This document shows positions 23,584 to 31,235 of a DNA stretch of 37,667 nucleotides, one piece after another; the first letter of the stretch is position 1; every line of letters begins with the position of its first letter. The notes under the pieces were generated by a model, which was given only the letters and a program-made list of their open reading frames with translations, was not told where the DNA came from and did not search any database. The stretch lies in NCBI GenBank assembly GCA_045809925.1, contig JBJMWX010000132.1, positions 1 to 37,667 on the forward strand, read 5' to 3'. A program made the position numbers and the translations under genes. Origin of the DNA: CADDYX01 sp045809925. Its GTDB lineage: Bacteria; Verrucomicrobiota; Verrucomicrobiia; Chthoniobacterales; UBA10450.

Positions 23584-24696
23584 TTACCGTAGCCGCTCGC
23601 CAGTAGCCTTCTCAAACAAATGGACCCGCGCTACATCCAGCGCGAACTGCATCCGATGGCCAGCCTCGGCCCGGTCGATCCGCCGGCGCGTCCGGCAAAC
23701 CAAACGGTGGCCGCCCGTCTGCAGACGGAGCAAGGTGCCCCCTCCTTCCGGCTGGACGAGCTCCACCAGGGCACGAAACGTCCCCGGGGCGCTTTTCTGA
23801 CCGGTGGCGAGGCCGGCAATTTCTATGTGCTCGGGCTGGATGCCAAGGACGACATCCTCCGCTGTCGGGTTCGACGCCGTTGGGACTCGGACGTCGATCG
23901 TGCCGTCGCCACTTTCGCGGAAAGCAATTCCATCGCGCCCTTCACTCAATCTGCCGTCGAGCAGGTTCATCGGCGGAGAGCCGACAAATCCCGCAACGAA
24001 CAAATTTGCCGGCGCGGAATAAAGGTCCTCTGCCGTCCCGATTTGCTGAACTGCGCCGCGATGCAGCACCACGATCCGATCAGCGAAGGCGCTGGCTTCG
24101 GCCGAATCGCAAGTAGCGTGAATGACTGGTGCCTGGATCCTTTCCGGCAGCTTCGCGATTTGTTGCTCCCCGTCCGGCCAGGACGCGCTGCACAGCGTGC
24201 TTAGCCGCGCGTCGAGCAACAGAAGTTTCGGCTGACGGATTACCGCGCGAGCGAGCGCGGTGCGCATGCGATCCGCCACCGACAAACTGGCCGGTTGGCG
24301 ATCGAGAAGATCGGATAGAGCAAATGTCGCTGCGACATCGGCGATTCGTCTTTCCATCTCGGCACGGCCGAATTTTCGCATCAAAAGACAAAAGACGAGG
24401 TTCTCGCGCACCGTCATTTCGGGGTAGAGCGCACCATCGGAAAAGACCATGGCCAGATCGCGCTCGTGTGGAGGCACCTCGTTCAAGACGCGGTCGCCGA
24501 GACGGATTTCACCAGCTGAAGGTTCCTCCAATCCGGCGATCAAACGCAGCAGCGTGGTCTTACCGCTGCCGGCCGGCGCAAGTATGGTGACAAATTCGCG
24601 CTCGCCCGTTTCGAAGGTGACGTCACGGAGGGTGGCCGGTTCGGACTCTGCGGAGCGGTCGACCTTGGCAAGATTCGTGAGTCTGAGCGCCGCCAT
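23584..24696 (-). CDS. MalK/UgpC-like ABC protein with degenerate catalytic motifs
   Basis: The 370-residue protein aligns end to end with sugar-importer ATPases of the MalK/UgpC type, including the C-terminal regulatory OB domains (F-V-A-G-F-V-G-S-P-P-M-N, V-V-L-G-I-Q-P-E-H-I). Only Walker A is kept (P-A-G-S-G-K46-T-T). The Q-loop glutamine is S86 (M-V-F-S), the signature L-S-G-G-Q is L-S-V-A-D142, the Walker B glutamate is A163 (L-L-L-L-D-A), the D-loop is L-S-T-L-C, and the switch histidine is C196 (A-T-C-D). By family knowledge, ATP hydrolysis should be lost or very weak. The frame is intact and the surrounding fold residues are conserved, so it is more likely a repurposed nucleotide-binding or regulatory protein than a pseudogene. 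No permease or binding protein is adjacent. It follows ygfZ by 8 bases. Confidence 0.85.
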   Translation of the reverse strand: MAALRLTNLAKVDRSAESEPATLRDVTFETGEREFVTILAPAGSGKTTLLRLIAGLEEPSAGEIRLGDRVLNEVPPHERDLAMVFSDGALYPEMTVRENLVFCLLMRKFGRAEMERRIADVAATFALSDLLDRQPASLSVADRMRTALARAVIRQPKLLLLDARLSTLCSASWPDGEQQIAKLPERIQAPVIHATCDSAEASAFADRIVVLHRGAVQQIGTAEDLYSAPANLFVAGFVGSPPMNLLDGRLSEGRDGIAFRESGDGTIDVRVPTASNPTAEDVVLGIQPEHIEIAGLATGQKSAPGTFRALVELVQPEGGGTLLRLQTGGHRLVCRTRRRIDRAEAGHRMQFALDVARVHLFEKATGERLR

Positions 24697-24704
24697 GTCC
24701 GACT

Positions 24705-25622
24705 CTACACAAACGGCAGCGTAACTACCTGCACCGCAATGCGCGTAGCCGCGTCGGCAAAGAGTTGCGTTCCGGGTTCGTTGTGACCGCGCCGGACGTA
24801 GCCGAGCGCGATCTCCCTGGCAAGCGTCGCGTCGTAAGTCGCACTGGTGATCCAGCCGATCTCGCGGGTGCTGTCGTTCGTTTCAAACAAATGCATACCA
24901 TCGCGTAGCGCCGCACCTCCAACTGAGACCAGCCCGCAGAGGCGTTTGTTTGTCTGGCCAGACATTTTCATGCGCGAGATCACTTCCTGGCCGATGTAGC
25001 AGCCCTTTGCGTAATCGATCGCTGCATTTTCGAGGTTCGCTTCGACTGGGATGATTTCGCCGGTTAGCTCGCGACCCCAACGCGGGATACCGCGGGCGAT
25101 CCGAAATCCCTCTGCGCTCTGGTCGGTCAAAAGCTCGCAATCTGTCGCCAGCTTCTGCGCAATCGAGTCGTGATCCGCCGCCCCTGCCCACAAGTCGTGT
25201 CCGGCCGTTCCAAACCGGTCGCAGCGCACCGCCTTCGCGATCGCTGGCACGCTGTCGCCGACGACATGGAACAGGGCGAACTCCTCCGTGGCGTCCTCAA
25301 CCTCCACGTCATCGGCGATCACGTAGCGCTCAAGACGCGCCGGCAGCTTTTCGCGCAACTCGTGTGCGGCGTCGAGTATCAGGAAATCACCGAGTGCATG
25401 GACAAATATTTCGGCATCTATCTTGCCCTTCGCATTCAGGATCAGTGCGTGAACCGCGCGGCCTTCCGTCGCCTTCGCAACTTCGTTCGTCATCTGGCCG
25501 TTTAAAAAGCGCAGCCGGTCAGCACCGCGCAGGCGTAGCTTTGACCGCGTGGAAAGCTCGAATGCGAATGGGCCGCGCGCTGAATCGCGCAGCGCTGCGG
25601 GCGACGCGCCGATGTTATTCAA
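24705..25622 (-). CDS. ygfZ: YgfZ/GcvT-like folate-binding protein
   Basis: This 305-residue protein has the YgfZ hallmark K206-G-C208-Y-x-G-Q-E213, the N-G-Q-M-T-N-E-V block near residue 41 and the G-K-I-D-A segment near residue 66. YgfZ (IbaG-independent Fe-S maintenance factor, tetrahydrofolate-dependent) supports assembly or repair of certain iron-sulfur enzymes in the cytosol. The cysteine of the hallmark, needed for function in E. coli, is present. The predicted start is a TTG at 25622 that shares bases with the TGA of the upstream dehydrogenase gene (TTGA), suggesting coupling; a slightly later start cannot be excluded. The degenerate ABC gene follows after 8 bases. Confidence 0.9.
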   Translation of the reverse strand: MNNIGASPAALRDSARGPFAFELSTRSKLRLRGADRLRFLNGQMTNEVAKATEGRAVHALILNAKGKIDAEIFVHALGDFLILDAAHELREKLPARLERYVIADDVEVEDATEEFALFHVVGDSVPAIAKAVRCDRFGTAGHDLWAGAADHDSIAQKLATDCELLTDQSAEGFRIARGIPRWGRELTGEIIPVEANLENAAIDYAKGCYIGQEVISRMKMSGQTNKRLCGLVSVGGAALRDGMHLFETNDSTREIGWITSATYDATLAREIALGYVRRGHNEPGTQLFADAATRIAVQVVTLPFV

Positions 25623-26857
25623 TCGGGCGAGCCGCGCCTGACGAACCGGCGGAACAAACCGCCACCGGATTCTGCCATTGTTGGCTCGGCAGGCGCCGCG
25701 GTTGCCGCGACAACGTCGGCATCGCCATTCTCGCTGGCGTGTTCACGTGTAACACGGTCGTCCGGTGTCGCAAACGCGGGCGGCGGAACTTCCGTCTGCG
25801 TCCCAATTGCGGCGGACTCAGAAGCAGCCACAATTCCGGCTGTCGCCGGTTCGGCCATGGCCGCCGCCGCAGGCAGATCCTCGGGGCGCGAGACAGCGTT
25901 GACCCGTGCAACGCTCATTGGTTCGGCCGTCCGGGCGTCGAGGCCACTGAGTATCGGCTGGTCTTCCACCCGTTCGGGAACCATTTGCGGCGCCCCTAGC
26001 GCGGCGTCACTCGGGAAAAAATTACGAATGACGGCGCAATAATCGAAGTCGACGCGGCCCTCGCGTTCCTGCGCAACCAAGGCATGCCGGGCGGCGTCAG
26101 TTACGCCGAATTCGATTCCAATGGCACGAGCGGCGCGCGATGCGATCGACATGTCTTTCAGCATGTGTTTTACCGAAAAATGCGGCGAAAGATCACCGCT
26201 CACCATCTTCGGCAGTTTCATTTCAAGCGTTCGCGAATTGCTTCCGTTACTGCGCATCGCGGCCGCGAATTTTTCCGCCGGGATCGCGGCGTCGACAACC
26301 AGGGCGAGCGCTTCGGCCGCAGCCTGGACGGTTGCAGCCGTAATGATGTTGGTCGCGATCTTCATCGCGCTTGCCTGCCCGATGGCGCCGATCTCAACGA
26401 TCTCCTTGGCGCTCGCCTCCAGAACAGGCCGCGCTTCTGCAACCGCCGCCGGATCGCCGCCGACGTAGTAGACGAGTTCGCCGTTGGCCGCCGCTTCCTT
26501 GCTCCCGGTGAAGGGCGCGTCCACAACCCGAGCGCCGCGACGTTCAATGATCTCGGCCGCAGCACGCACGCTGTCGGGACTGACAGTGCAATTGACAACA
26601 ACGATGTGCTGCTTCGTCAGTGTTGATTTCATCCGCTGCACCATCTCGAGCAGCGCGTCATCGTCAGAAACGAAGATCTGAATGAGGTCGCAAAGCTCCG
26701 CCAACTCCATGGGAGACCCGACGAAGTTCGGCACCGGCCGCGGTGTGCGGTTCCAGACGAAAACAGGAAAGCCTTTGTGACGCAGATTATCGGCAACCCG
26801 GCTGCCGATTATTCCAAGGCCGATAATTCCAACATTTCTCCGTATTCGCCGCGCCAT
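25619..26857 (-). CDS. Beta-hydroxyacid dehydrogenase family NAD(P)-dependent oxidoreductase with long C-terminal tail
   Basis: Residues 1-283 form a standard 3-hydroxyisobutyrate/tartronate-semialdehyde-reductase-type enzyme. The Rossmann motif is G-L-G-I-I-G (13-18) followed by W-N-R-T, the substrate loop is D-A-P-F-T-G-S-K (usual D-A-P-V-S-G-G), the catalytic lysine is K166 in M-K-I-A-T-N, and the C-terminal K-H-M-L-K-D block is present. Residues about 284-412 are an extra tail rich in Ala, Pro and Glu with no recognisable domain. It ends in G-G-G-L-F-R-R-F-V-R-R-G-S-P-D, a short basic and hydrophobic terminus that could bind a membrane or nucleic acid. The usual family length is about 290. 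The ATG is followed closely by the first beta strand. Substrate unknown. Confidence 0.88.
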   Translation of the reverse strand: MARRIRRNVGIIGLGIIGSRVADNLRHKGFPVFVWNRTPRPVPNFVGSPMELAELCDLIQIFVSDDDALLEMVQRMKSTLTKQHIVVVNCTVSPDSVRAAAEIIERRGARVVDAPFTGSKEAAANGELVYYVGGDPAAVAEARPVLEASAKEIVEIGAIGQASAMKIATNIITAATVQAAAEALALVVDAAIPAEKFAAAMRSNGSNSRTLEMKLPKMVSGDLSPHFSVKHMLKDMSIASRAARAIGIEFGVTDAARHALVAQEREGRVDFDYCAVIRNFFPSDAALGAPQMVPERVEDQPILSGLDARTAEPMSVARVNAVSRPEDLPAAAAMAEPATAGIVAASESAAIGTQTEVPPPAFATPDDRVTREHASENGDADVVAATAAPAEPTMAESGGGLFRRFVRRGSPD

Positions 26858-26963
26858 TGTACCTGAAAAATTCCCCGGCAGATCCGCCGGTGAGGGTGAA
26901 AATCAGGGCAAACGACCGAGCGTGCAATCCTTAACTTCGCGTGCGACGGAAATTAGCAGGCTT

Positions 26964-27860
26964 CTACTTCAGACCGCTGGTCACCAGGTAGTGCGTCGCC
27001 ACTGCGCCGACAACGCGCAGGCTCTCGGCGCTGATCTTGTCCATCGTGTCGTTGAGCGTGTGCCACGGTGGGTAATCAAAATCAATCAGGTCGATTGTTG
27101 GAATGCCCGCTTCGTTCAGCGGGGCATGGTCGTCCAGGATATTGCCGCCGAAATAGGTGAAATGGTTTCGTAACTTCAGCGCGTCAGCCGAACCGAAAAT
27201 GCCGGCGGCCAGCTCTGCGGGCGAATCCGGCGACAGCGTCACTTGAAGTGACCGGTCGCCAATCATGTCAAACAGGATGCCGCCGCGGAACTGATGTGCC
27301 GAACCACCGTCGGCAAGCTGCCTGGCAAAGTAACGACTCCCGTAGAGCCCGTCCGTGTCGGTGAAGTGCTCATAGGCTTCCTCCCCATCGAAGAAGACGA
27401 GCTCCAGCTTCGCTGCCAAATCAGGCTGTTTGCCAAAAACGCGCGCCAGTTCCATGAGCAGCCCGGTGCTGGAGCCGCCATCATTCGCTCCGACAAACGA
27501 TCCGGTATCGAACGTTTTCGTATCGTAGTGCGAACAAAGGAGAAAGGAGGGCGTGCTTTTCTTTTCCGTCCCGCGCGTCGCGATGAGGTTTACGAATTGT
27601 TTACGACCGCGCGGCGTGTCGCCCGGAAACTCCTGCCGCTGGACCCCCCAGCCGAAGCTCTCCAGCTGTCGCGTGATGTAGTCGCGCGATTTTTCGATGG
27701 CCTCGCTCCCAGGCGGCCGCGGTCCGAGGTCGACGAGCTTCTGCACGTGGGCGAGCGCGTTCTCCCCAGAGACATCATTCCACAGCGGCGGCGCGACGTG
27801 ATTACCGCCCAGGCAACCGCCGAGCGCGATGAGCGCTGCCACGTTTACTGCACCGCGCAT
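26964..27860 (-). CDS. M28 family zinc protein, glutaminyl-peptide cyclotransferase-like lipoprotein
   Basis: The 298-residue protein starts with a lipoprotein signal (A-L-G-G-C at residues 12-16). The domain has the M28/QPCT zinc ligands: H-Y-D-T, A-N-D-G-G-S-S (Asp), D-G-E-E-A (Glu pair), D-M-I-G-D (Asp) and W-H-T-L-N-D-T (His). The N-terminal layout L-G-P-R-P-P-G-S and the D-G-E-E-A-Y segment are closer to glutaminyl cyclases, which turn N-terminal Gln into pyroglutamate, than to aminopeptidases, but the two cannot be separated with certainty. It acts outside the cytosol, presumably at the envelope. It follows parB by 11 bases on the same strand. Confidence 0.88.
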   Translation of the reverse strand: MRGAVNVAALIALGGCLGGNHVAPPLWNDVSGENALAHVQKLVDLGPRPPGSEAIEKSRDYITRQLESFGWGVQRQEFPGDTPRGRKQFVNLIATRGTEKKSTPSFLLCSHYDTKTFDTGSFVGANDGGSSTGLLMELARVFGKQPDLAAKLELVFFDGEEAYEHFTDTDGLYGSRYFARQLADGGSAHQFRGGILFDMIGDRSLQVTLSPDSPAELAAGIFGSADALKLRNHFTYFGGNILDDHAPLNEAGIPTIDLIDFDYPPWHTLNDTMDKISAESLRVVGAVATHYLVTSGLK

Positions 27861-27871
27861 CGAGCCATCCG

Positions 27872-28759
27872 TCAGTCGGCCGATGCGACACCGAGCATGC
27901 CTAGCAATCGTTGAAGGTCGTCGTTGCCGTAGTATTCGATTTCAATCCGGCCGCCCTTTTCGCTGTGATGCAGCGTGACGCGTGTCCCAAGATGCTCCTG
28001 CAGACGCTGCGCCAAATCAGTGACCGCAGCTGAACCAGCGCTCGCCGCGGTCGTGCTGCGCCTGCGCCTCGGCCGAACACCACCCAGTTGTCGCGCCACG
28101 AGCCGTTCCGTCGTTCGGACGGTTGCGCTCCGGCGGAGCACGGTTTCGGCAACAGCGAGTTGCTCCCCCTGTGATTTTAGCCCGAGCAAAACTTTGGCGT
28201 GGCCGACCGCGAGCAGACCCTGGGTGACCCATGCCTGCACCTGCGGATGCAAATCAAGCAGACGCAGCGAATTTGCGACCGCCGCGCGGCTTCGGCCTAC
28301 TTTCTGCGCGATCTCCTCCTGCCGCAGTCCGAATTCTCCCGCCAGCCGTGCGTAAGCCTGTGCTTCTTCGATCGGGTTGAGGTCGGCCCGCTGGAGGTTC
28401 TCAATCAGCGACAGCTCGATGACTTCCAGGTCGGTGGCTTGCCGCGTGATCACCGGCACCTGCGTGAGCCCGACCGCCTGCGCCGCGCGCCAACGCCGTT
28501 CACCTGCGATCAGTTCGCGTTTTCCGTTCACCTCTCGAACGACGAGCGGCTGAATGATTCCGTGCTGCCGAATCGATTCGACCAGCTCCTCCAAGGCGGC
28601 GCGGGCAAATTCCTTTCGCGGCTGTAACGGGCTTGGAAGTATGTCGCCGAGGTTAACCTGCTCGACTTGTTCGCCGGACGTGATCTCCATCGCGGGGGGC
28701 GGCAAGGGACGTGTGCTGATTAACGCGCTGAGACCTTTGCCAAGCCCGGTTCTTGCCAT
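27872..28759 (-). CDS. parB: ParB/Spo0J chromosome-partitioning protein
   Basis: ParB binds parS sites near the origin, slides as a CTP-dependent clamp and works with ParA in chromosome segregation. From the chosen start (M-A-R-T-G-L-G-K-G-L-S-A-L-I) the protein has 295 residues. The CTP-binding ParB/Srx motif G-E-R-R-W-R-A is at about 86-92, E-N-L-Q-R at 120-124, and the helix-turn-helix (Q-E-E-I-A-Q-K-V-G-R-S-R-A-A-V) at about 147-161. A C-terminal dimerisation segment follows an Arg/Ala-rich linker. In-frame starts at 28858 and 28786 are possible but would add unusual leaders. No parA is next to it in the window and no perfect parS was seen. Divergent from mqnD. Confidence 0.94.
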   Translation of the reverse strand: MARTGLGKGLSALISTRPLPPPAMEITSGEQVEQVNLGDILPSPLQPRKEFARAALEELVESIRQHGIIQPLVVREVNGKRELIAGERRWRAAQAVGLTQVPVITRQATDLEVIELSLIENLQRADLNPIEEAQAYARLAGEFGLRQEEIAQKVGRSRAAVANSLRLLDLHPQVQAWVTQGLLAVGHAKVLLGLKSQGEQLAVAETVLRRSATVRTTERLVARQLGGVRPRRRRSTTAASAGSAAVTDLAQRLQEHLGTRVTLHHSEKGGRIEIEYYGNDDLQRLLGMLGVASAD

Positions 28760-28905
28760 TTGTGGCCGCAGATTATCGGAACGCATTCGCGCGCGCAAAC
28801 AGTTGTCGTTCAGCGCGGCCGAGAGACCGGCGGCGAACTCATCGCAGGAGAGAGCCACCTCCGGGCTCTCGACTTCGTTCCGGAGGACACGTAGCGTCCC
28901 GCCGC

Positions 28906-29742
28906 ATGTCAGGACCGCCGCCCGTCTTCACGCTTGGCCATTCTCCGGACCCGGACGATGCCTTCATGTTCTACGCCATGGCCGAGCACAAGATCGACCT
29001 GCGGGGCTATCATTTCGAGCATCGGCTCGAGGACATTCAAACCTTGAACGAGCGGGCGATGCGAGGTGAACTGCACATCTCGGCGGTCTCAATTCACGCC
29101 TACAGCTACGTCGCGGACCGTTACGCGTTGCTCCCCTGCGGAGCCAGCATGGGCGACGGCTACGGCCCGCTGGTTGTCGCGCTTGCCGATAACATCGACT
29201 TGCGGACCGCGAGAATCGCGGTCCCGGGCACAATGACGAGCGCTTTCCTCGCTCTGCGACTCTACCTTGGCGATTTCCAGCACGTGGTTGTGCCGTTCGA
29301 CCGAATCTTCGATACAGTCCGCACTGGTGCAGCGGATGCGGGCTTGATCATTCACGAGGGGCAGCTGACCTATGGACAGGCGGGGTTCGTAAAAATCCTC
29401 GATCTCGGTGAGTGGTGGAAGGCGGAGACCGGTCTGCCGTTGCCACTGGGGGGAAACGTTCTGCGCAAAGACATCGCCCCGGCTGTGCAGAAGGACCTGC
29501 TGGCGATTCTGCGAGAGAGCATCGATTACGGGCTGGCCCACCGTGATGAGGCAGTGCGCCACTCGATGCCGTACGCCCGCGACATGAACGAGGAGCTCGC
29601 CGGCAAATTCATCGGCATGTACGTGAACGAGTTCACGCGCGATTACGGTGACCCTGGCCGCGCAGCGATCCGGCGTTTCCTTGGCGAGGCGCGCGCGCGC
29701 GGGCTGATCAATGCCGCGGTCGAGCCGGAGTTCGTCGGCTAG
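28906..29742 (+). CDS. mqnD: 1,4-dihydroxy-6-naphthoate synthase (futalosine menaquinone pathway)
   Basis: MqnD converts cyclic dehypoxanthine futalosine to 1,4-dihydroxy-6-naphthoate in the alternative menaquinone pathway. The N-terminal G-H-S-P-D-P-D-D-A-F-M is a strong MqnD landmark. The periplasmic-binding-protein-like fold continues through A-V-P-G-T-M-T-S-A-F, G-L-I-I-H-E-G-Q and the final L-P-L-G-G-N motif. The ATG at 28906 is preferred: an in-frame longer reading from 28753 adds an Arg-rich leader that overlaps the parB promoter region. The 278 residues are normal. Other mqn genes are absent from the window. Its TAG shares the self-complementary CTAG with the stop codon of the convergent small membrane protein. 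Confidence 0.93.
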   Translation: MSGPPPVFTLGHSPDPDDAFMFYAMAEHKIDLRGYHFEHRLEDIQTLNERAMRGELHISAVSIHAYSYVADRYALLPCGASMGDGYGPLVVALADNIDLRTARIAVPGTMTSAFLALRLYLGDFQHVVVPFDRIFDTVRTGAADAGLIIHEGQLTYGQAGFVKILDLGEWWKAETGLPLPLGGNVLRKDIAPAVQKDLLAILRESIDYGLAHRDEAVRHSMPYARDMNEELAGKFIGMYVNEFTRDYGDPGRAAIRRFLGEARARGLINAAVEPEFVG

Positions 29743-29918
29743 CGTTTCGGCTTGTCTTTCGACGGCTTGACCGCCTGCTCCGCGAACGTCTTCACCTTCG
29801 CAAGCTCCGTCTTGAAGCCGTTCGTGAAATCATGCGTGCCGTACTCAAACAAGACCACAAAGCAAAAGGTAAAGAAGACGAAAAGAACGAGCCAGAACAG
29901 CCCGCGGATGAGCGACAT
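29739..29918 (-). CDS. Small single-pass membrane protein (59 residues)
   Basis: This short ORF encodes one strong membrane helix (about residues 5-25, rich in F, V and L, containing W-L-V-L-F-V-F-F-T-F) followed by a charged tail with many Lys residues (K-P-S-K-D-K-P-K-R end). The composition, hydrophobic then basic, is that of a real small inner-membrane protein with the tail probably in the cytosol. A longer in-frame reading upstream to 30290 runs antisense through the aminotransferase gene and is rejected. Start choice rests on the ATG right before the helix. Family not recognised. Confidence 0.6.
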   Translation of the reverse strand: MSLIRGLFWLVLFVFFTFCFVVLFEYGTHDFTNGFKTELAKVKTFAEQAVKPSKDKPKR

Positions 29919-29964
29919 GTTGCCTATCGTAATGTAGTGGGCGATGACGGTCAACGTGACTGCC

Positions 29965-31104
29965 ATGCGTGTGCCTCTCCTCGACTTGAGCCAGCAGTAT
30001 CGCGCCCTTGCCCCGCAAATCCGCCAGGCAGTCGACGACGTGCTCGCGACGCAACAGTTCATCCTTGGCCCGAAGGTCGAAGAGTTTGAGCGTGCGGCCG
30101 CGGAATACTGCGGCTGCCGCCACGCGATCGGCGTTTCCTCAGGAACTGACGCGCTCCTCGCGATCTTCATGGCCCTGGGCTTCGGCCCCGGCGATGCGGT
30201 CATCGTGCCGTCGTTCACATTCTTCGCCACCGGCAGTTGCGTCGCCCGGGTGGGTGCAACGCCGCTGTTCGCCGACATCGACCCGACCACCTACAACATC
30301 ACCGCGGCGACAGTTGAAGCGTGTCTGCGCAGATGCGGCGCCGAAAGGATACGTGCCGTCGTTCCGGTCCATTTGTTCGGTTTGTGCTGCGAGATGGATC
30401 CGCTGCTCGAGCTCGCCAACAATGAGGGTTTGATGGTGATCGAGGACGCCGCTCAGGCGGTTGGCGCCGAATACCGGACCGGCAAAGCCGGAACGATGAG
30501 CGCGGTGGCGGCGTTTAGCTTTTATCCGTCGAAAAATCTCGGCGCGGCCGGGGACGCAGGCTTGATCACGACCAATGACGATGAACTCGCGGAACGACTC
30601 CGAATTTGTCGCCAGCACGGGATGCGGGAGCGTTACTTCCACGATTTCATCGGCGGCAACTTCCGCATGGATGCGATTCAGGCGGCGGTGTTGCAGTCAA
30701 AGCTGCCACACCTCGACGAGTGGTCCGCCGGGCGGCGCCGCGTCGCGGACATTTACCGCGAAGAATTCACCCGGCGCGGTCTGACCGGGGCGATCGGTTT
30801 GCCGCTGGAACCGTACCGCGATAGCGGCCTGACGAATCATCATATTTACCACCAGTATGTGATCCGGACCGCGCGACGAGACGAGCTGCGCACATTCATC
30901 ACCGAGCGACAGATCGGCACCGCGATTTATTACCCCATTGGTCTGCATCAGCAGCGCTGTTTCTCGTATCTCAGCCACGAGCCCGGCTCTCTTCCAGAAA
31001 CTGAGGCAGCTGCGCGCGAGACGCTCGCTCTGCCGATTTATCCCGAACTCACGCGTGACCAGCAAGGCTACGTGGCGGACGCTATCGCCGAATTCTTCCA
31101 GTAG
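29965..31104 (+). CDS. DegT/DnrJ/EryC1/StrS family sugar aminotransferase
   Basis: This is a PLP-dependent transaminase of the type that aminates nucleotide-linked keto-sugars for polysaccharide or antibiotic sugar synthesis. Landmarks are P-L-L-D-L-S-Q-Q-Y at the N terminus, S-S-G-T-D-A (phosphate binding), the E-D-A-A-Q stacking/aspartate motif (D near 161) and the PLP lysine in Y-P-S-K-N-L-G (K near 190). The end contains A-R-E-T-L-A-L-P-I-Y-P-E-L, also typical. The ATG at 29965 puts the family start right at residue 2; an ATG seven codons upstream (29944) is also possible. No other nucleotide-sugar gene is adjacent, so the pathway is not known. Confidence 0.92.
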   Translation: MRVPLLDLSQQYRALAPQIRQAVDDVLATQQFILGPKVEEFERAAAEYCGCRHAIGVSSGTDALLAIFMALGFGPGDAVIVPSFTFFATGSCVARVGATPLFADIDPTTYNITAATVEACLRRCGAERIRAVVPVHLFGLCCEMDPLLELANNEGLMVIEDAAQAVGAEYRTGKAGTMSAVAAFSFYPSKNLGAAGDAGLITTNDDELAERLRICRQHGMRERYFHDFIGGNFRMDAIQAAVLQSKLPHLDEWSAGRRRVADIYREEFTRRGLTGAIGLPLEPYRDSGLTNHHIYHQYVIRTARRDELRTFITERQIGTAIYYPIGLHQQRCFSYLSHEPGSLPETEAAARETLALPIYPELTRDQQGYVADAIAEFFQ

Positions 31105-31148
31105 CGGACTGCACGCCCTCGCGCTATATCTCGGCTCGCCAATCCTGC

Positions 31149-31231
31149 GGGTAGGTACCGAAGTGGCCAAACGGGGCGGACTGTAAATCCGCTGGCTTAC
31201 GCCTTCGCTGGTTCGAATCCAGCCCTGCCCA
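31149..31231 (+). tRNA. tRNA-Tyr (anticodon GTA)
   Basis: The acceptor stem GGGTAGG pairs with CCTGCCC (one G-T pair), with discriminator A at 31231. The anticodon stem GCGGA/TCCGC holds the loop CTGTAAA with anticodon GTA (31183-31185). A long variable arm (class II) and the T arm with GGTTCGAATCC follow. CCA is not encoded. It ends 4 bases before the stop of the convergent APC permease gene. Confidence 0.95.
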
Positions 31232-31235
31232 TTCC

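Noticed and set aside
25740..25754. parS-like sequence TGTTCACGTGTAACA about 2 kb from parB
   Set aside because: It resembles the parS palindrome but is one base short in the left arm and changed in the right, and it lies inside the coding tail of the dehydrogenase. A single imperfect site is expected by chance.
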